This document shows, one piece after another, positions 8,441 through 16,401 of a stretch of DNA of 64,000 nt (position 1 is its first letter; each line of letters starts with the position of its first letter). The position numbers and the translations under genes are program-made. Below the pieces are notes generated by a model. It was not told where the DNA came from. It worked only from the letters and a program-made list of their open reading frames with translations, and did not search any database. The DNA is from Rhizobium leguminosarum (GTDB lineage Bacteria > Pseudomonadota > Alphaproteobacteria > Rhizobiales > Rhizobiaceae), in assembly GCF_004123835.1 (NCBI RefSeq), contig NZ_MZMU01000012.1, positions 682,001 to 746,000 on the forward strand, given 5' to 3'.

Positions 8441-8645
8441 GGCATTGTCTCCTTTGAAGCAGACGCCTTGGGCAAGACTTCGATGAGTTCGGCCGTCATC
8501 AGAATAGCATGGGCGTAGGTCGGGCGTTCAGCTTGTGCGCAGCATGCATCATTTGGTGCGAGAAGGCGGCCGTCGCATCGCTCACCAGGGTCCCGTGATA
8601 ACCGATGGCGAAGCGGGCGGTGGATTCGATGCAGGTATTCCCGCC
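8437..8645 (-). pseudogene. Isochorismatase-family remnant (N-terminally truncated and frameshifted)
   Basis: Read leftward from about 8645, one frame gives GNTCIESTARFAIGYHGTLV and SDATAAFSHQMMHAAHKLNA, the C-terminal core of isochorismatase-type cysteine hydrolases including the catalytic-cysteine region. That frame then hits stops. The adjacent frame carries the expected tail, PTYAHAILMTAELIEVLPKA, ending in a TGA that overlaps the epoxide hydrolase ATG. The switch occurs at a GGGC/GCCC run near 8521-8523, consistent with one lost base. The N-terminal two thirds are absent because the TetR coding region begins at 8649. It is probably non-functional. Confidence 0.6.
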
Positions 8646-8648
8646 GGA

Positions 8649-9320
8649 TCAACTCGATGCGAGGCCGGCCGTATCGCGCAGGTGATCGGGATGTGTGCCG
8701 CCGCCCATACTTCTCGCCACCATCGCGACGATGGTTTCGAAGAGTTCGTTCTTTGCCTCGACAGCGGTGATGTCGCCCGACGCGGCGGCATAGGAGAGGG
8801 CTTCGGCGGCGCCGAGCATGGCCCAGAGGCCGGCTGCGGCGATCGTACCGGCACCGGTAAAGGGCGAAAGCGCGATGCGGCATTTCTCGATGAAGGCCGC
8901 TTCGTATTCGCGCTTGATCCTTTCGAGTTCCGGTGAGCCGGCAAGTGCTGCGATCACACCGGGGATTTCGCGGCCCTGAAGAAGCACGCAGTCGACATAG
9001 GAGGTGGCGATGACTGTGGCCCGGTCGGCGAGCGACGGCTGGCTTGCAGCAAGGGCTGCGTCCATCACAGCCGTCTGGCGGGCGTCGAATTCGCGGTAGA
9101 GCGCTGCGAGCAGGCCGGGGCGGGTTTCGAAATGATCATAGACCACGGGTTTCGTTATGCCCGCCCGCTCGGAAAGCCGGCCGAGGGTCAGCGCTTCCGT
9201 TCCCTCGTCACGGGCGATCTGCCAAGCGACGTCGAGCAACTGGCGATGCCGATCCTGCCGCGACAGGCGGCGGCGCGGTTGCGGATCGGTCGGCTGCCCT
9301 GCTGTTTCGGCGCTTGACAT
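8649..9320 (-). CDS. TetR family transcriptional regulator
   Basis: The 223-aa product has an N-terminal TetR helix-turn-helix: RQLLDVAWQIARDEGTEALT then LGRLSERAGITKPVVYDHFE. The C-terminal ligand domain is not assignable. I chose the ATG at 9320 because upstream codons in the same frame run through the intergenic operator-like repeats. It is divergent from a flavodoxin-fold oxidoreductase, and tandem GTA(A/G)CTTAC motifs lie between the two starts, so it likely represses both. Downstream on its own strand come the isochorismatase remnant and the epoxide hydrolase. Confidence 0.9.
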   Translation of the reverse strand: MSSAETAGQPTDPQPRRRLSRQDRHRQLLDVAWQIARDEGTEALTLGRLSERAGITKPVVYDHFETRPGLLAALYREFDARQTAVMDAALAASQPSLADRATVIATSYVDCVLLQGREIPGVIAALAGSPELERIKREYEAAFIEKCRIALSPFTGAGTIAAAGLWAMLGAAEALSYAAASGDITAVEAKNELFETIVAMVARSMGGGTHPDHLRDTAGLASS

Positions 9321-9335
9321 CACTATATACCAAAA

Positions 9336-9358
9336 GTAACTTACTGAAAGTAGCTTAC
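9336..9358. promoter_or_regulatory. Tandem operator-like repeats between tetR and the oxidoreductase
   Basis: GTAACTTAC (9336-9344) and GTAGCTTAC (9350-9358) are nearly identical 9-mers 14 bp apart, each close to a palindrome (GTAAnTTAC). They sit 16-38 bp upstream of the TetR start and 56-78 bp upstream of the oxidoreductase start. They are likely TetR sites by position; binding is inferred. Confidence 0.5.
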
Positions 9359-9413
9359 CAAAGGTATACAGCCCGCGTCTTCCGTCCGCAATCATTCAAT
9401 AGGAGTTTTCTGC

Positions 9414-10013
9414 ATGCACGCGCTCATCGTCGTCGCGCATCCCGATCCCCGGTCGCTCACCCACGGCGTTGCCGCCCATCTTGCCGAAGGTGTCACACTT
9501 TCCGATACCGGCCATTCCGTCGAGTTTGCCGATCTCGCGGCCGAGGGCTTCGATCCCCGGTTCACCGCTGCCGATCTCGGCCTGCATCTGAGGGACGAGG
9601 CGGTGCCGGCCGATGTCACCGCCGAGCAGGCGAGGATCGACCGCGCCGATGCGCTGGTGCTCGTCTATCCCGTCTACTGGTGGTCGATGCCGGGGCTGCT
9701 CAAGGGATGGATCGACCGGGTGTTCACCAATGGCTGGGCTTATGACGATCGCTCGGGTACCGGGGTGGCGAAGCTGCTCGGCCGTCTGCCGGTGCATCTG
9801 GTCGGGCTTGGCGGCGCCGATGCCGGGACCTATGCGCGGCACGGCTATTTCGGCGCCATGAAGACGCAGATCGATCACGGCATCTTCAACTATTGCGGCG
9901 CCCCCGTAGTGACATCCGAGCTGCTGCTCGAAGCCGGGCCGGACGATGTGGCCGCTCATCTCAAGGCGGCGCGCGCCATCGGCTGCGGGCTTTTTGACGG
10001 TTCGCGGCAATAG
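9414..10013 (+). CDS. NAD(P)H dehydrogenase (quinone)-type flavodoxin-fold oxidoreductase
   Basis: This 199-aa member of the NQO1/MdaB flavodoxin-like family opens with MHALIVVAHPDPRSLTHGVA, the flavin-phosphate loop, and carries the family hallmark YPVYWWSMPGLLKGWIDRVF around residues 83-102, then GWAYD. Such enzymes reduce quinones or other electrophiles by two-electron transfer, limiting redox cycling. The ATG at 9414 has AGGAG eight bases upstream. It is controlled, by position, by the divergent TetR gene. Confidence 0.9.
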   Translation: MHALIVVAHPDPRSLTHGVAAHLAEGVTLSDTGHSVEFADLAAEGFDPRFTAADLGLHLRDEAVPADVTAEQARIDRADALVLVYPVYWWSMPGLLKGWIDRVFTNGWAYDDRSGTGVAKLLGRLPVHLVGLGGADAGTYARHGYFGAMKTQIDHGIFNYCGAPVVTSELLLEAGPDDVAAHLKAARAIGCGLFDGSRQ

Positions 10014-10094
10014 AGGGCTGTCCGGCCGCGCCGTTTTGAGGGTCGGCGCAGGCAGAGTCTTGCGCCACCGGCCTTTTCACGAGAAAAGCCTTGG

Positions 10095-11054
10095 ATGAGC
10101 ATTCCCAAGACACATCCCTTCGATTTCGATCCCACCTACGGCATGCATCTCGCGGAGCTTCTCGCGGTCGAGCCGCCCGAGGCGGCTGCGGGTTTCGACG
10201 ATTTCTGGAAGGCGCGTTATCTCAAGGCGCTGGCGGTCGATCCGCAGCCGGTGCTGCGCCGGAGCAAGATCACCCATCCCGACTGGCACGTGCTCGATCT
10301 CGTCTATATCTCGACCGGTTCATTCAGGATCGGCGGCTGGCTCATCCTGCCGCGTCGGGGGGAGGTGCGGCGCGGCCTCGTCGTCGGGCATGGTTATGGC
10401 GGGCGGGATCGGCCTGAATTCGATCTGCCGGTCAAGGAAACGGCAGTGCTTTTTCCCTGCTGCCGCGGGCTGTCGCTTAGCGCTCGTCCGCCGATCTCGC
10501 AGAATCCCTCCTGGCATGTGCTCCACGATATCGACAAGCCGAAATCCTATATCATCGGCGGCTGCGTCGAGGATATCTGGCTCGCGGTTTCGACGCTTGT
10601 TGCGCTCTATCCCTGGCTTTCGGAGCATATCGGTTATAGCGGCATCAGCTTCGGCGGCGGTGTCGGGGCGATGGCGATCGCTTACGACCAGCGCATCGAT
10701 CGCGGTCATCTGGCGCTGCCGAGCTTCGGGGATCAGCCGTTGCGGCTGACCTTGCCGACAGTCGGCAGCGCGCAATCGGTGCAGGAGTATCATAAGAAAC
10801 ACGCAGATGTGCTCGAGACGCTTCGGCTCTACGATGCGGCAACGGCCGCTTCGCGGATCAAGGTGCCGATGCTGGTTGCCGTTGCGCTGTTCGATCCTTC
10901 GGTGGCGCCGCCCTGCCAGTTTGCTGTCGCGAATGCGATACCAAAATTTAATGAAATCTTCATCCTGGATGCAGGGCATTTCGACTATCCTGACAGCGCA
11001 GAGCAAGAGGCGGTTCTCCGCGACAAGGTGGGACAGTTTTTCAGGGTGCCATGA
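10095..11054 (+). CDS. Acetyl-xylan-esterase-like alpha/beta hydrolase
   Basis: This 319-aa protein resembles the AXE1/cephalosporin-C deacetylase family: a front part with FDDFWKARYLKALAVDP, then HGYGGRDRP as the oxyanion region (residues 99-107), nucleophile Ser185 in GISFGGG, probable catalytic Asp267 in ALFDPSV and His295 in DAGHFDYP. All three triad positions are therefore present. No signal peptide is seen, so it is likely cytoplasmic and acts on an acetylated small sugar or similar ester. It overlaps the next esterase gene by 4 bp (ATGA), indicating a coupled pair. Confidence 0.8.
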   Translation: MSIPKTHPFDFDPTYGMHLAELLAVEPPEAAAGFDDFWKARYLKALAVDPQPVLRRSKITHPDWHVLDLVYISTGSFRIGGWLILPRRGEVRRGLVVGHGYGGRDRPEFDLPVKETAVLFPCCRGLSLSARPPISQNPSWHVLHDIDKPKSYIIGGCVEDIWLAVSTLVALYPWLSEHIGYSGISFGGGVGAMAIAYDQRIDRGHLALPSFGDQPLRLTLPTVGSAQSVQEYHKKHADVLETLRLYDAATAASRIKVPMLVAVALFDPSVAPPCQFAVANAIPKFNEIFILDAGHFDYPDSAEQEAVLRDKVGQFFRVP

Positions 11055-11779
11055 ACCGCGAATATCTGCGCTGGTACAGTCAGCGGCTGCATCGAGACAT
11101 GGAGATGCTGGTGTTCGGCCATGCCGGCGCCAAGGTTTTGGTTTTCCCGACGCGGGAAGGGCGCTTCTTCGAATATGAGCAGCTCGGCTTGGTCGGAAGC
11201 CTCGCCGACAAGCTGCAGGCCGGGCAACTTCAACTCTATTGCATCGAGGGCCTGGCGGCCGAGACCTTCTATGGCTTTCACCGGCACCCTGCCGAGCGCA
11301 TCCGCCGGCATGGCGCCCTTGAGGATTATATCCTACACGAAGTGCTGCCGCTGATGGCGGCGAAGAACCAGCATGATTGCACCATCGTGCATGGCTGCAG
11401 CCTCGGCGCATTCCAGGCGGCGAGCCTGTTCTTTCGCCATCCGCATCTCTTCCGCAAGCTCGTCGCCTTTTCCGGCCGCTACGACCTGACGATGAGGGTA
11501 GAATCCTTCGGCGACCTGTTCGACGGCTATTACGACGACAGCGTCTATTTCCACACGCCGACGCATTTCCTTCCCGGTCTTGGCAGCGACTGGCGGCTAG
11601 ACAGGCTGCGCGAGAGCGACATCGTCCTCACCATCGGCGATGCCGACCCCTTCCTCGACAACAACCGCTATCTCAGCCGGCTGCTTGGTGAAAAGAATAT
11701 CGGCCATCAGCTGCATGTCTGGGACGGACGCGCCCACCGCGCCGGCGCCTGGCGGAAGATGGCGCCGCTTTACATCTGA
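11051..11779 (+). CDS. Esterase family protein (esterase-D-like)
   Basis: This 242-aa alpha/beta hydrolase has its nucleophile Ser117 in HGCSLGAFQA and its C-terminal catalytic His in DGRAHRAGAW; IGDADPFLDNN carries the likely acid. The opening, YSQRLHRDMEMLVFGHAGAK then VLVFPTREGRFFEYE, matches the group of esterases annotated as putative or esterase-D-like. It overlaps the preceding acetyl-esterase gene at ATGA, so both are translated from one message. No signal peptide is visible. Acting sequentially with its neighbour on one esterified compound is plausible but unproven. Confidence 0.8.
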   Translation: MNREYLRWYSQRLHRDMEMLVFGHAGAKVLVFPTREGRFFEYEQLGLVGSLADKLQAGQLQLYCIEGLAAETFYGFHRHPAERIRRHGALEDYILHEVLPLMAAKNQHDCTIVHGCSLGAFQAASLFFRHPHLFRKLVAFSGRYDLTMRVESFGDLFDGYYDDSVYFHTPTHFLPGLGSDWRLDRLRESDIVLTIGDADPFLDNNRYLSRLLGEKNIGHQLHVWDGRAHRAGAWRKMAPLYI

Positions 11780-12035
11780 CGTCCTCGGGATGCGTTCATA
11801 TGCAATCCAAACTCGCCGAGGTGTAAGCGGCACCTATGAATGTCGTAGTTTTTATGTGCGTCGGCCTTTGAAGCATTGACATTTGCAAAGAGTAATTCAA
11901 ACGTAAAACGTTTTTGGCGATCAAAATGCACGCAGAGGATTAGTATTCTGGTTGTTGTTTAACAACCGCATCAGACTTGTTCTGCAAATATGATGAATTT
12001 ACTCGGCTTAAGATTGAATATTGGGGGGTATAAGT
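11780..12035. other. AT-rich intergenic region
   Basis: About 255 bp without a supported gene. It is clearly more AT-rich than the flanks, for example ATTTGCAAAGAGTAATTCAA (11879-11898). Base composition matches the orphan gene that follows, suggesting both arrived together. I see no convincing palindrome or terminator. Confidence 0.4.
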
Positions 12036-12488
12036 TTGTTTGTCGGTCGCCCTCGTCTTTACGGGCTTATTGTCGCTGCACTGGTATTTTTGCCGGGATT
12101 TAAAGCGACTGCGGCAGGCCTGACTTGTCACCAAAACATTGAAGGTTCAAGCCTTCCCACTCCTCCCTCTGGTTTTCTTGGGTTCTTCTGGAGTTTTGAG
12201 AGCGACGTTATTGCCGCCTTTCCACTTACTACGCCTGCTAGCCGGCTTTCATCGTGGATGGATCAGGAGAGCTTTAGCTCGTTGTCTTACGGTCCCTTCG
12301 ATACAGCTACTATCGACGAAGATGATGAGATCCGAAGATCCTCTGAGTGGGTAGCCGCTGCGAAGAAAATAAATAGTAGATTTAAAGAGATTCGGACTTG
12401 GTGTGGGGTGTCGTACTTCTCTGTAGCTTGGAATTCCGATGGATGTGGAAACCTAACTGAGGTTTTCGCTGACGAAAAATATGTGTAA
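12036..12488 (+). CDS. AT-rich orphan, predicted secreted protein
   Basis: I do not recognise this protein. From a TTG at 12036, with GGGGGG (12023-12028) upstream, it gives about 150 aa; a TTG at 12021 in the same frame is an alternative. It begins with a positively charged stretch and a hydrophobic core, LYGLIVAALVFLPGFKATAA, a likely signal peptide. The mature part has three cysteines and many Ser, Phe and acidic residues. Codons such as ATA, AGT and TTA, and the low GC, differ sharply from its neighbours, indicating recent transfer or a fast-evolving locus. No conserved catalytic pattern is visible. Confidence 0.5.
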   Translation: MFVGRPRLYGLIVAALVFLPGFKATAAGLTCHQNIEGSSLPTPPSGFLGFFWSFESDVIAAFPLTTPASRLSSWMDQESFSSLSYGPFDTATIDEDDEIRRSSEWVAAAKKINSRFKEIRTWCGVSYFSVAWNSDGCGNLTEVFADEKYV

Positions 12489-12595
12489 AGGATATTCTTC
12501 CGTAGGGGACAACTAATGGGCTCGCTACAAATAGGCGTTAATAATTTGCTTCTGGGTTTCGGCCACGAATTTGTCGAGATCGGCCGCAGGCAGAT

Positions 12596-13597
12596 TCACG
12601 GAATGCCGCCCCAATGTAATGCGGCCGTCGCCACAGGGGCGTCCCATAGCGCGATTTCCTCGTCGGTCAGCAGGGCAAGCGTGACCGACAGTCCCTGCAT
12701 GTCGAGCGAGGTGACGTAGGTTCCAACAAGCGAGCGTTCGATCGGGATGGCTTTCTCCTCGATGAAGCGGCGGGCGCTGTTATAGGCGAGATAGAGTTCG
12801 GCGGGTGGGGTTCCGCCGAGGCCGTTGACGAAGAGCAGTGCCTTGCCGCCCGGCGTCATCGCGATGTCGCCGGCGATGGTCTGGCAGAGATGATCGATGA
12901 TGGCGTCCGAGGCGGCGAAAGGCTGCCTGGCATGGCCGGGCTCGCCATGGATGCCGACGCCCATTTCCATTTCGTCGGGTCCGAGCGAAAACGTCGTGCG
13001 CTCGGTCTGCGGCACTGTCACGCCGTTCAGCGCGACACCCATCGAGCGGATGCGTGTGTTCAATCCCTCGCCAAGCTGCTTCAACTCGGCCAGCGACATG
13101 CCGCGTTCGGCCGCAGCACCCAGGAGCTTTTCGACGATCAGCGTTCCGGCGACGCCGCGCCGGCCGGGGCCTTCGCCTATTCTCGACGTCTCGATATCGT
13201 CGCTGACGACGACCATGTCGAGGCTGTGGCGGTCGCCGGCCATCTCGATCGCCATTTCGAAATTCATCAGGTCGCCGTCGTAATTCTTGACCACGAGCAG
13301 GCAGCCGGCGCCGGTATCGGCCTCTTCGATGGCGGCAATGATCTGGCTTGGCGTCGGCGAGGTGAAGATATGGCCGACGCAGGCGGCATCCAGCATGCCG
13401 TGGCCGACGAAGCCGATATGCATCGGTTCATGGCCGGCGCCGCCGCCGGAGATGAGCGCCACCTTGCCAGGGGTGAGATGGCGGCGGCGGATGCATTTGC
13501 GCTCGGGCCCGAACACCACGAAGGCCTCATGGGCGCGCACGAAGCCTTCGACGCTTTCGGCGACCATGGTTTCCGCAGTGTTCATGAACTTCTTCAT
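12596..13597 (-). CDS. dhaK: Dihydroxyacetone kinase substrate-binding subunit DhaK
   Basis: DhaK holds dihydroxyacetone as a covalent hemiaminal on a histidine while DhaL phosphorylates it. The 333-aa product shows ISGGGAGHEPMH (His56), KNYDGDLMNFE (Asp109) and the covalent His217 in GVGIHGEPGH, so all key positions known from E. coli DhaK are present. The ATG at 13597 has GGAGGGG upstream. It is the last gene of the minus-strand run and is separated from its usual partners DhaL and DhaM by a small HTH-like gene, which is unusual. Confidence 0.9.
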   Translation of the reverse strand: MKKFMNTAETMVAESVEGFVRAHEAFVVFGPERKCIRRRHLTPGKVALISGGGAGHEPMHIGFVGHGMLDAACVGHIFTSPTPSQIIAAIEEADTGAGCLLVVKNYDGDLMNFEMAIEMAGDRHSLDMVVVSDDIETSRIGEGPGRRGVAGTLIVEKLLGAAAERGMSLAELKQLGEGLNTRIRSMGVALNGVTVPQTERTTFSLGPDEMEMGVGIHGEPGHARQPFAASDAIIDHLCQTIAGDIAMTPGGKALLFVNGLGGTPPAELYLAYNSARRFIEEKAIPIERSLVGTYVTSLDMQGLSVTLALLTDEEIALWDAPVATAALHWGGIP

Positions 13598-13658
13598 CAA
13601 GCCCCTCCCGAGGCCAAAAGCATTACGTTACGTCAACCTGCTCACTACTCACTAACCA

Positions 13659-14069
13659 CTACTCACTCGCCCCTGAAATCGCGACGATCTTCTGCACCAG
13701 ATCGGAGATCGCCTCTTCCAGCAGGCGGTTCTTCCTGTCGTCGCCGAAGTCCGGCACCATCAACGACAGGTGCCGCAATTTCTCGGAATGGCCGAGATCC
13801 GGCAGCTTGCCGGGATGGGCGGCCTGATAGGCTTCGAGAAAGCGCTCCTCCTCAGTGGCGCTGAAATGGCAGACGCGGACGATCGTCGCGAGATGGCGCG
13901 CCGGCAGCGGCGTCGCATAAGTCGGGCTGGTGATCTGGGTGACGAAGCTGCGATGTTTTCCAAGCGCCGTCGCCAGGCGCTGGCGTGTGCCCGATGGCCT
14001 GTTGTCGATGATCTGCGCCAGAATGGACTTGTAGGCGATAATGGCGTCTTCGGTGTCTTCGCGCGCCAT
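13659..14069 (-). CDS. Small protein with Xre-like helix-turn-helix character
   Basis: This 136-aa protein is not assigned to a family I can name. Residues about 16-60 (IDNRPSGTRQRLATALGK then HRSFVTQITSPTYATPLPAR) have the spacing of a Cro/CI-like helix-turn-helix, followed by FSATEEERFLEAYQAAHPG and a helical C-terminus. Its ATG at 14069 lies one base after the TAG of the upstream EI gene, with GGAGAG inside the EI 3' end, so translation is coupled. Its position inside the dihydroxyacetone phosphotransfer operon suggests a local regulator or accessory factor; DNA binding is inference. Confidence 0.65.
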   Translation of the reverse strand: MAREDTEDAIIAYKSILAQIIDNRPSGTRQRLATALGKHRSFVTQITSPTYATPLPARHLATIVRVCHFSATEEERFLEAYQAAHPGKLPDLGHSEKLRHLSLMVPDFGDDRKNRLLEEAISDLVQKIVAISGASE

Positions 14070-14070
14070 T

Positions 14071-15675
14071 CTACTCTCCGGCTGCCCTTGTGCCATCGGC
14101 GTTGAGGCCGATGATCGCCGATCTTATCGCGGGACGGCGGGCCGGCGCCACGGAAAAATGCCGAAGGCCGGCGGCGAGCAACCCCGAGAGATAGCTGGGA
14201 TTGCCGGCCATGTCGCCGCAGATGCTGGTGGGCTTGCCAGCGGCAAGCTTCACCGCCTGGGCAATCAGCCGGAGCACGGCGGGCGCTGCCTTGCCGGCAT
14301 CGGCGTCGATGTCGTCGCGGGCGGAGGCGGCGAGATATTGCGTGAGATCGTTGGTGCCGAACGAGAAGAACGCCGCCGACCCGAACTTGTCGAGCATCAA
14401 TGCGGCAGCCGGCACCTCCACCATCATGCCGATCGGCGGCATCCGGTGGAGCAGGGCGCGGCGGCCGAGCTTTTCGGCTTCCTCGCGGAACAGTTCGCGC
14501 ATCCTGTCGATCTCGTTGGGAAAGGTCACCATCGGCAACATCACCGACAGCCTGCCGAAGACGGCAGCGCGCAACAGGGCGCGAGCCTGGACGCGGGCGA
14601 TTTCCGGCCGGGCGAGCAATAGTCGGACGCCGCGCAGGCCCGGGGAGAGAGCCGGCAGGTCTTCGAGGCCGGCGAGCGGCTTGTCTCCGCCGATATCGAG
14701 CATTCTGATGATCACCGGCTTCTCGCCCGCTTGCTCCAGCGCCCGGCGATAGATTGCCAGCTGCCGTTCCTCATTGGCGGCATCGGCGATCGAGGTGACT
14801 GAAAATTCCGAGCGCATCAGGCCGACGCCTGCCGTTGCTGCATCGAGCGCGTCGATCTCGGCGGGATCGTTGATGTTGATGGAGATGAAGATCTGCACGC
14901 CGTCTGCCGTCCGCAGTTCACTGCTGCCGGTTTGCATATCGCCGGTAGGTGCTTGTGCAGGTGCCAGCGGCGGGATCAGCATACCGCCTGCTTTCAGGGT
15001 GACCGCACCGGCGTCGCCATCCACGCTGACAGGATCTCCATCTGCGGCCGAAAAACGGCCCGTGCCGACCACCATCGGCACCGATTTCGCCCGGGCGAGC
15101 AGGGCGACGTGGCCGGCGGTGCTGCCTGCAAACAGCGCGATGCCGCCGCCTTTCGACCAGTCATGGGCGAGAAAGCGGCTCGGCTCCATATCCTTGCCGA
15201 TGAAGACCGAGCCGGGCGGGAAATCGGCGATCGGGGTGCCGGCGAGCGCGCCGAGCACGCGGTTCTTGATGTCGAGAATATCGACGGCGCGCGCCCGCAT
15301 CTGCTCCTCGTCGGCCGCTTCGAGTTCGCCGATATAGGCGTCGAGGGTGGCGACCCAGGCAAAGACGACGTTCTGATCCTCTTCCATGCGTGCGCCGGTC
15401 GCTTCCGCGATCGTCGGGTCGCGCAGCACCTCGATCTGGAAATCGATGATATCGCGGCTTTCGGCGTCGGCGCCCTCGGCGAGGTGTTCGAGTTCGTTGA
15501 TCGAGATGTCGATCGCCTTTTCCAGCGCGCCGAATCCGCCGACGGTTCCGGGTGCTGTGGCAGCGTCCGGCCGTTCGGCAGCGGAAGGAGCCTTCGTCTC
15601 CTCCGCGAGAAAGGCCGGGCCGGATGCGATGCCCGGGGATGCGCTCTTTGCTTTCAGCCTAAGCGGTTCGGCCAT
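14071..15675 (-). CDS. PEP-protein phosphotransferase (EI-like) of the Dha system
   Basis: EI starts a phosphorelay by taking phosphate from PEP. The 534-aa protein carries the phospho-histidine His189 in STAGHVALLAR and, in the PEP-binding barrel, GLMRSEF (286-291 region), RMLDIGGDKPL (324-334), PPIGMMVEVPAA and the active-site Cys486 in SICGDMAGN. Thus, unlike E. coli DhaM, whose EI part is only an N-terminal fragment, this protein should react with PEP by itself. Its start overlaps the 3' end of the HPr gene by 17 bp. The order EIIA-HPr-EI equals the domain order of fused DhaM. Confidence 0.9.
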   Translation of the reverse strand: MAEPLRLKAKSASPGIASGPAFLAEETKAPSAAERPDAATAPGTVGGFGALEKAIDISINELEHLAEGADAESRDIIDFQIEVLRDPTIAEATGARMEEDQNVVFAWVATLDAYIGELEAADEEQMRARAVDILDIKNRVLGALAGTPIADFPPGSVFIGKDMEPSRFLAHDWSKGGGIALFAGSTAGHVALLARAKSVPMVVGTGRFSAADGDPVSVDGDAGAVTLKAGGMLIPPLAPAQAPTGDMQTGSSELRTADGVQIFISININDPAEIDALDAATAGVGLMRSEFSVTSIADAANEERQLAIYRRALEQAGEKPVIIRMLDIGGDKPLAGLEDLPALSPGLRGVRLLLARPEIARVQARALLRAAVFGRLSVMLPMVTFPNEIDRMRELFREEAEKLGRRALLHRMPPIGMMVEVPAAALMLDKFGSAAFFSFGTNDLTQYLAASARDDIDADAGKAAPAVLRLIAQAVKLAAGKPTSICGDMAGNPSYLSGLLAAGLRHFSVAPARRPAIRSAIIGLNADGTRAAGE

Positions 15676-16003
15676 GTTTCTTTTCCTCATCGAAGTTGCG
15701 CTCGATGAGTTCCTTCAGCGCGCGGATCGCCTCTTCGGCGAGAATGCCGTCGGCGCGGATCCGGAGGATCGAACCTTTACGGATTCTCGCGCCCATGATC
15801 TTGATGATGCTCTTGCCGTTCAGCCAGACGTCGCTGCCGTTGACAGCGATCTCGATCGAACAGGGGAAGGACTTGGCAAGCCGCGTGAAGGTGACGGAGG
15901 GGCGGGCATGCAACCCGACGCCGTGCTTGACTTCCACCTCCGTCTGGCAATTCACATGCAATGGATCGGGCTCCTGTTTTTCACTACGCAATCCGCTCGT
16001 CAT
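15659..16003 (-). CDS. HPr-like phosphocarrier of the Dha system
   Basis: This 114-aa protein is an HPr domain with a 20-residue N-terminal extension. The phospho-acceptor His32 is in GVGLHARPSVTFTRLAK; the second signature is NGKSIIKIMGARIRKG, where the serine corresponds to the regulatory-serine region of other HPrs, although phosphorylation there cannot be predicted. It should pass phosphate from the neighbouring EI to the EIIA domain protein. Its ATG overlaps the TGA of the EIIA gene (TGATG), a sign of coupled translation, and fusion of the two would recreate a DhaM-like chain. Confidence 0.9.
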   Translation of the reverse strand: MTSGLRSEKQEPDPLHVNCQTEVEVKHGVGLHARPSVTFTRLAKSFPCSIEIAVNGSDVWLNGKSIIKIMGARIRKGSILRIRADGILAEEAIRALKELIERNFDEEKKHGRTA

Positions 16004-16401
16004 CAGGGGGACAGTTCCTCGGCTGTGGCGACGACCTTGGCCAATGATGCGCCCCCCGACGCCTCGGCGGCGGCGATGACGGCGCCTTCGACGAGCGGCG
16101 CGTTGCAGATGGAGACGAGGCCTGAGCGGGGAAGCCCCAGCATTTCGATCGCCATCTCGCTGTTGGTTTCGGCGCCGCCGAGATCGACGAAGACGGCGAC
16201 GCCGGCATCGGACCAGGCGGCCTCGATCGCTCTCAGTATGCCGCCGGCATCGGTGCCGAGTTCGCCATGGACATTGCCGCCCGACCAGGCGAGCGGCACA
16301 CAGTCGCCGACCATCTGCCGGACCATGTCGGCGATGCCCCGTGCCACCAGCGGCGAGTGGGAGACGATCACGATGCCCACATTTGTGGTCTTTCCATTCA
16401 T
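16003..16401 (-). CDS. dhaM: DhaM EIIA-type phosphotransfer subunit
   Basis: The 132-aa product is the mannose-type EIIA domain of DhaM, which phosphorylates ADP bound in DhaL. The N-terminal strand GIVIVSHSPLVARGIADMV carries His15, the expected phosphohistidine; VFVDLGGAETNSEMAIEML and the closing APLVEGAVIAAAEASGG match the family. It is present as a single domain, with HPr and EI encoded separately downstream. The start overlaps the dhaL stop by 4 bp (ATGA). No fusion linker is visible. Confidence 0.9.
   Translation of the reverse strand: MNGKTTNVGIVIVSHSPLVARGIADMVRQMVGDCVPLAWSGGNVHGELGTDAGGILRAIEAAWSDAGVAVFVDLGGAETNSEMAIEMLGLPRSGLVSICNAPLVEGAVIAAAEASGGASLAKVVATAEELSP

Noticed and set aside
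14071..16401. Reading the EIIA, HPr and EI genes as a broken fused DhaM.
   Set aside because: Each has its own start, stop and intact phospho-site, and the junction overlaps are typical of coupled genes, not of frameshifts.
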